A stretch of DNA of 64,000 nt from Sternotherus odoratus. Its lineage: Eukaryota; Chordata; Testudines; Kinosternidae. The DNA is taken from assembly GCA_032164245.1 (NCBI GenBank), contig JAVMKO010000001.1, forward strand, positions 168,631,434 through 168,695,433, in the 5' to 3' direction. A program made the translations under genes and the position numbers. Positions 59,217 to 64,000 of this stretch are shown here, piece after piece; positions within the stretch are counted from its first letter, which is position 1; each line of letters begins with the position of its first letter. The notes under the pieces are model-generated. The model had not been told where the DNA came from. It saw only the letters and a program-made list of their open reading frames with translations, and made no database searches.

Positions 59217-60869
59217 CTAGTGAAAATACCCGGCGTTGCTCGGGTCAGTCGGAGGTGGGGAGGGGGCAGAGAGCTGAGCGAGTGCGGGGGTCCGTTGGAT
59301 GGGGGCAGACAGCAAACCTGATGCCCCCACCTCACTTACCCCTCGACCAACCCCGACTCACATTTTCACCCCCCACCCAAACCCAACACCCCCCACGTCT
59401 TCTCCCTACCAACCCCAACACCCCCTGACCAACACCCACACCTCACCCCCCGTAGACCAAACCTGACACACCCACCTCACTTCCCCCCCCAACCAAACCC
59501 GACACCCCTACCTACCACCACAAACAAACCCGACACCCACACCTCACTTACCCCTCGACCAACCCTGACCTCCCTCCTCACCCCCCCCAACCAAACCCAA
59601 CACCCCCACCAAACCCAACACCCCCTGACCAATCCCAACCCCCACACCTCACCCCTCGCCCACCCAGACACCTTCCCACCCCCCAACCAAACCCGACACC
59701 CCCACCTCACCCCCCCCGACCAAACCCGACACCCCTACCTCACTTACCCTCCGACCAAACCCAACTTGGGTCCGTCGGAGGTGGGGAGGGGGCAGAGAGC
59801 TGAGGGATTCCGGGGTCCGTCGGAGGGGGGAGGGGGCACAGAGCTGAGGGATTCCAGGGTTCCGTTGGAGGGGGGAGGGGCAGAGAGCTGAGCGAGTGCG
59901 GGGTCTGTTGGGGTATTATGACATCAGAACTATGTCACAGAGAACAGCAGCTGCCCAGCTGATGTGATTGCCCTTTAAAGAATTTCACCTGTGGGGGGCG
60001 TCAGAGGTGAGATTTGAAAAATTTTCGACTCTTACGGTCATTAGGACCCCAAGACCTCTAACTGTACCAAATTTCAAGTCTCTAGCTCAAACGGTGTGGA
60101 AGGAGTAAGCGTACACCCATACATACATACAGGACCGGCGACAGGGGGGTACTACGGGTAGAGCTGTACCGGGCCCCCCGACTTTAGGGGGGCCCCGGTA
60201 CAGCTCTACCCGTAGTCATCCGGCGTGGCTCTCCCCCGGAGGAGCGCCTGTCCCCGGCCGGAGCAGAGAGCCCGGCCAGCGGCAGCGGCTCAGTCCGGGG
60301 CGGGGGAGGGAGGGAGCAGCAAGGGAGGCTCTCGCTGCTCCCCGGCTCTCGGGTCTCGCTGCTGCCAGCTGGTGGGGGGAGCGCCGGCTGGGCTGGGGAG
60401 GGGGGGCGGCTGGGCTGGGGAGCCCCCAGCTGCTGTCAGCTGGGGGGGGCGGCGGGGCTGGGGGGGGGGGGCGGCTGGGCTGGGGGCCCCCCAGCCGCTG
60501 TCAGCTGCGGGGGGGAGCGCCGGCTGGGCTGGGGGGCCCCAGCCGCTGTCAGCTGGGGTGGGGTGGCGGGGCTGGGGGGGTGGCCGGCTGGGCTGGGGGG
60601 CCCCCAGCCGCTGTCAGCTGGGGGGGGGGAGTGCCAGCTGGGTTGGGGGGGCGGCTGGGCTGGGGGCCCCCCAGCCGCTGTTGGCTGGGCTGGGGGGGGG
60701 CGGTTGGGCTGGGGGGGCCCCCAGCCGCTGTCGTCTGGGCTGGGGGGACCCCAGCCGATGTCGTCTGGGCTGGGGGGGCCCCAAACTATTAGAGTAGGGG
60801 GCCCCCAAATTTCTGTCGCCGGCCCTGCATACATACACGCATACACCATTTGACTTTTATATATATAGA
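59217..60869 (-). mobile_element. Nonautonomous Helitron, copy 2 (inverted, with nested hAT)
   Basis: Read on the minus strand it starts TCTATATATATAAAAGTC after an A and ends TTTTCACTAG before a T. The terminal hairpin ACCCGAGCAACGCCGGGT is perfect here (5-bp stem ACCCG/CGGGT). The C-rich minisatellite (about 59340-59765) is the complement of that in copy 1. A hAT element at 60130-60827 interrupts it close to its 5' end. No Rep/helicase gene. Confidence 0.88.
60130..60827. mobile_element. hAT nonautonomous element nested in the Helitron
   Basis: Ends CAGGACCGGCGACAG and CTGTCGCCGGCCCTG are flanked by a perfect 8-bp duplication CATACATA (60122-60129 and 60828-60835). The subterminal palindrome around GTACCGGGCCCC and the ends match the element at 24939. 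The interior is a G-rich tandem array of GGGGGGCCCCCAGCCGCTGT-like units (about 60400-60780). Confidence 0.92.
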
Positions 60870-60883
60870 TAACCTATGTCATG

Positions 60884-61207
60884 TGTAGTGGGGCAGCTGC
60901 CCCACTCCAGGAAAATTGGCTCAAAACAGTCCAAGAAAGGGTTGTGGCTGGGAGAAAGCAAGCTCCCTAGACTGAGGCAAGGTGGGGATAGGGGGTGAGG
61001 GTTCCCCAGGGAGGGGAGATACTAAGACTGGGGGGGTACTGCAGGGGCACAGCAGCCTAGGGAAGAGGGCACCAGGGTCCAGGGAGGGACACGGGGCCAG
61101 CAGCAAGTGGGACATCGGACTGCAGGGGGTGATCCAGACTGGAAGAGCTGATTCTCCCCGGATGACCAGCAGGAGGTGCCGCAGGGGTGAGTCTCTGCTC
61201 TGCTACA
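60884..61207. mobile_element. Candidate solo LTR
   Basis: It starts TGTAGTGGGGCAGC and ends TCTGCTACA, with CATG on both sides (60880-60883 and 61208-61211). TG...CA ends and a 4-bp duplication fit an LTR. Purine-rich composition resembles the LTR of the 2918 element but the sequence differs. No TATA or polyadenylation signal is obvious. Confidence 0.55.
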
Positions 61208-61309
61208 CATGCCTTCTTTGTTTGTATTCCTACTCATTAGATTCACTCACATTAATATTATATTACTTTATGTATATATCCTAGAGTAAGTTTTGCATCT
61301 GACGAAATG

Positions 61310-61375
61310 GGTATTAGCCCATGAAAGCTTATGCTTCAATACTTTAGTTAGTCTTTAAGGTGCCACAACTTTGTT
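61310..61375 (+). repeat. Dispersed reptile repeat fragment
   Basis: AGCCCATGAAAGCTTATGCT and TTAGTCTTTAAGGTGCCACA, the same family as 52500 and 37030. Here the sequence upstream (GCATCTGACGAAATGGGTAT) is also present. Confidence 0.7.
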
Positions 61376-62860
61376 ACTAATAAATCCTATTACATATCTG
61401 AAAAATATATATCTAAAGTTTGATGAAGAGGCATAATCCCTAGGGATGGGAGGCTTATGGCTCTAATGGGGGACTGGATATCAATGTCCCTAGGTTATAT
61501 TCCCAGATGGACCTCGACCTGTGATGCTTGTACTGGCATGCGTACAAGTCTCTCTCTTTTTATAATGCTGGACCTTCTCTGTTACAAGGGACACTTAGAA
61601 TCTGGAGGGTTTGGCAAATATGAACTGATTTTTGTCTCAGCCAAAACTCGCTATAATTCTTCTTTTGAGGAAAAATCTTCTTTTTTCCAAATTTAGTTGC
61701 TCCATGCTCCCTGCCCTGTCTAATAGAGACAGCAGATCTTCCCCAGAGGGAAGTTGCTACATAGTAGGAATTTGGAATAGCTATATTTCTTTCTCGAGTA
61801 AATCAATTTGCTGCCAGACCACCAGTGGTAATTCTGCTATTAAGAGAGCTGGGGAATTTTTGAAATCAGCAAAAATAAAATCAAAGTAAAATATATGTAC
61901 CCTAGTCTGTGTGCTCAGAGCACAGCTGCTAACAACAGAATACTTTCCCAGGCAACCAGTCCATATGAAGTCAGCTGCTCCAGCTATATTGCTCCACACT
62001 GTAGTGCTCATTCCAGCAGAGACCTGCAAAGCCTGCTAGCCACAGCAGTGGAGTGAGGGGTGCTTTCAAAGTGCCTTTAATGAATGCTGAGCTAAGGTGC
62101 CCTGTTAGACACACATCCTCCACCTGACAGGCTGAACCACTGCAAACCACTGTTTTTGGTCTCTAGATGGTTGAGAGCCTGGCACACTGGCCAACTGTTC
62201 ATCCACTGTTAGCCTGCCTAACGTTTCCTGTTTGAACTTAACTACCATTAGCTAGACAGCAGTTTTAAAAGTCCCACGTGAGGAAAAGTGACGTGGGGAT
62301 ACATAATGAATGCCTGATGGACCAAGTTCAGGTCACTCTGGCTGGAGTGCTCAGCAGATGTCACTCAGCTGAAGAGCAGTCAGTCAATAGGAAGGGTTCT
62401 AAGCACATGCAAACAAATTGCCAAGTCAATGCAGCATGAAAGCCGCTAATATTTCCCTTTCCCATCTTGGGTCTTAAACTTGTTTTGCTCCTTCCAATGT
62501 TTCCAATTCTTTTGTTGGGTTTTAAACACATTTCCAGCTGGCTACGGAACGAGTTGAATCTGCTTTTCAAATCAGCAGGCGGACAAACTCGTCTAGTGGC
62601 AGTGTCTGGATCCTGCTGTCATTCGTGCTGGCGGGGTTTCCCTTGTAAAAACCCTTGTAGCTGGGGCTTTATAACTCAGGCTGTGGAAAGGATCCCTTAA
62701 GGTTGCAATTCTTTCCTAAAGTTAATTTGGCAGCTTTTTGGATTATGTCTCAAAGTCATAAAACTTCCGGCCAGCAGCCCCCCCGCTGGGACGCTCAGCC
62801 CCTGGCTGCGGCTCCGGACAGCTCCGCTCCGCCGTCAGCTTCAGCCCACCGCCCGCTGCC
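61376..62860. other. Intergenic sequence, no feature recognised
   Basis: Short open frames occur on both strands but none shows a family or conserved splice structure. I see no clear repeat. Confidence 0.4.
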
Positions 62861-62864
62861 TCCT

Positions 62865-63400
62865 CTTCTCTCTATTCCTCCTTCTTCCCTGCTTCTCTCC
62901 ATCCCTCCCTTCCTCCCTTCTCTCCATCCCCCTTCTCCATCCCTCCCTTCCTCCCTGCTCTCTCCCTCCGTCCGCTGCCTCCTCTTGCTCCCTCCATCCC
63001 TTCTCTCTATCCCCTTCTCCATCCCTCCATCCCTTCCTTCCTTCCTCCCTTCTCTCTATCTCTCCATCCCTCTTTTCCTTCTCTCTATCTCCCTTCTCCA
63101 TCCCTCCCTTCCCTCTCTCCCTCCATCCACTGCCTCCTCTTCCATCTCCCTTCTCTCCATCCCTCCTTCTCGCTGTCCCTTGCCTCCTCCATCCCCCCTG
63201 CTCCCTACCCCCATCTCTTCTCTCATCTATCCATCCTCTCCCATCTCACCTTCCTGCCTTCTCTCCCTCCGTCCCCTCCATCCTCTTCATCCCTCATCCC
63301 CCCTTCTCTCTCTCCCTCCATCCTCTTCATCCCCCATCCCCCCATCTCTGTTCTGCTTATTCCTCCATCCCCCAGTCCCCCCTCTGCCTCCCCCCTGCCC
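62865..63400 (+). repeat. Pyrimidine-rich low-complexity tract
   Basis: A long run of CCTCCATCCCTTCTCTC-type words, almost purine-free on this strand. A 297-codon open frame through it is a composition artefact, although it joins in frame to the kinase-like exon that follows. Confidence 0.85.
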
Positions 63401-63467
63401 GGCGCTGGGGGGGCCCAGGTGGGGCCATGGCGCTGGTCACCTCCCCATCGAGCTGGAGTGCCTGGCC

Positions 63468-63594
63468 AAGCCACTGTTCTGCCTCAAGGGGGCGCTGCGC
63501 CAGAAGGTGATCCACGTGGTCAAGAGCCACAAAGTCACCGCACGCTTGTTCAAGCAGCCCACGTTCTGCAGCCACTGCACCGACTTCATCTGGT
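63468..63594 (+). pseudogene. PRKCG-like first-exon fragment (C1A domain half)
   Basis: The translated segment from [20 protein letters not shown] to [14 protein letters not shown] closely resembles the end of exon 1 of conventional protein kinase C, best PRKCG. It includes the autoinhibitory pseudosubstrate-like stretch and the first zinc ligands of the C1A domain (His, 12 residues, CSHC). A donor GTGAGA follows at 63595. The obvious ATG at 63427 is out of frame with it. Several residues conserved in PKCs, as I recall them, are replaced (Val for Glu and Phe, Leu for Phe). No later C1, C2 or kinase exon is in the window, which ends 400 bp on. It may be a decayed duplicate or the true first exon of a gene running off the edge. 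Confidence 0.6.
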
Positions 63595-63689
63595 GAGACC
63601 CCCTCGGCCCTAGAGCCCCCCAGACTGCCCAGAACCCTCCTAGAGCCCCCCAGTGCCCCCAACCACCCCCCCAGTGCCCCTCAGCCCAG

Positions 63690-63730
63690 GTTCTGCAGCC
63701 ACTGCACCGACTTCATCTGGTGAGACCCCC
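63690..63730 (+). repeat. Duplicated end of the PKC-like exon
   Basis: GTTCTGCAGCCACTGCACCG and the following bases through the donor (ATCTGGTGAGACCCC) repeat 63565-63605, 125 bp downstream. The second copy is preceded by a C-rich tract and CAG that could act as an acceptor. It may be a local tandem duplication or an assembly error. Confidence 0.8.
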
Positions 63731-63737
63731 CAACCCC

Positions 63738-63802
63738 GTCCCGTTTTTGCCATCCCAATGTCCCGTTTTTGTCTCAAGGAAATATGGTCAGCCTACCTAC
63801 GG
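63738..63802. mobile_element. MITE fragment
   Basis: TCCCGTTTTTGTCTCAAGGA then AATATGGTCAGCCTAC resembles the end of a TAGGGTGACCATATTT-type MITE common in turtles. The left end is missing. Confidence 0.45.
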
Positions 63803-64000
63803 TCTTTCAGCCTGTCTCACACACCTAGGTTTTGCCATCTGCTATTCTTCACCACTGCAGCTCCACCGGCATTAGGAATGGTGGGAGCTGTTGTCAGCCA
63901 GACTCAGGCATTTTTATTTCTGCGCCATCTGGCCCTGATCAGCTGATACCTAACATGGGAAGCGGCATGTATCCAATCTTTTCGGCTTCTTATTGCTAAT
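63803..64000. other. Window end, no feature recognised
   Basis: Mixed sequence with no clear repeat or exon. If a kinase gene continues to the right, this would be its first intron. Confidence 0.3.

Noticed and set aside
62703..63596. 297-codon open frame across the pyrimidine tract into the PKC-like exon.
   Set aside because: Most of it is Ser/Pro/Leu low complexity from CCT/CTC repeats. Only the last 43 or so codons show family similarity.

Overview
The window is vertebrate genomic DNA. It carries spliced exons of one conserved animal gene in a repeat-rich background: CR1 LINE tails, MIR-like SINEs, many short hAT, Tc1/mariner-like and PIF/Harbinger-like elements, two Helitrons and a Ty3/gypsy LTR retrotransposon. 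This mixture, plus repeat families I know from turtle genomes, points to a turtle. A crocodilian or another reptile is not excluded.

The backbone gene is PDE9A (cGMP-specific 3',5'-cyclic phosphodiesterase 9A) on the + strand. Fourteen coding exons lie between 280 and 53330 and supply 431 codons; the first exons lie upstream of the window. Joined in order they keep one reading frame. They preserve every active-site residue I could place: the two-histidine FHNFRH motif, CHDLDHP, the metal-binding Asp in CCDISN, the PDE9-type Tyr in EEYF, and the invariant Gln and clamp Phe in AQIGF. One intron appears to use a GC donor (50222-50223). The stop at 53328 falls before another good donor at 53366/53367, so part of the 3' UTR may be spliced.

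The introns are large and hold most of the accessory content. Intron 2 contains a complete 5.3-kb Ty3/gypsy element (2918-8229) with two identical 398-bp LTRs and one open 1481-residue polyprotein. Its domains run Gag, protease, integrase, reverse transcriptase, RNase H, so integrase precedes RT as in the Gmr1-type group. Other introns hold hAT elements with intact 8-bp target duplications (24939-25755, 27961-28927, 30483-31038, 47642-48534), three copies of one Tigger-like MITE (35198, 43927, 48814), a Helitron (42124-43104), a foldback element with very long inverted tandem-repeat arms (44590-45925), a solo LTR (38224-38695), CR1 remnants, and a roughly 400-bp direct duplication (31121 and 38753).

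Downstream of PDE9A (54.3-64 kb) I see no complete gene. There is an inverted Helitron (59217-60869) with a hAT element nested inside it (60130-60827), a candidate solo LTR (60884-61207), a long pyrimidine-rich low-complexity tract, and an isolated first-exon fragment resembling protein kinase C gamma (63468-63594). The end of that exon, with its splice donor, is repeated 125 bp downstream.

PDE9A is the only gene here with clear host function. Most other long open frames are by-products of GC-rich or low-complexity transposon interiors.
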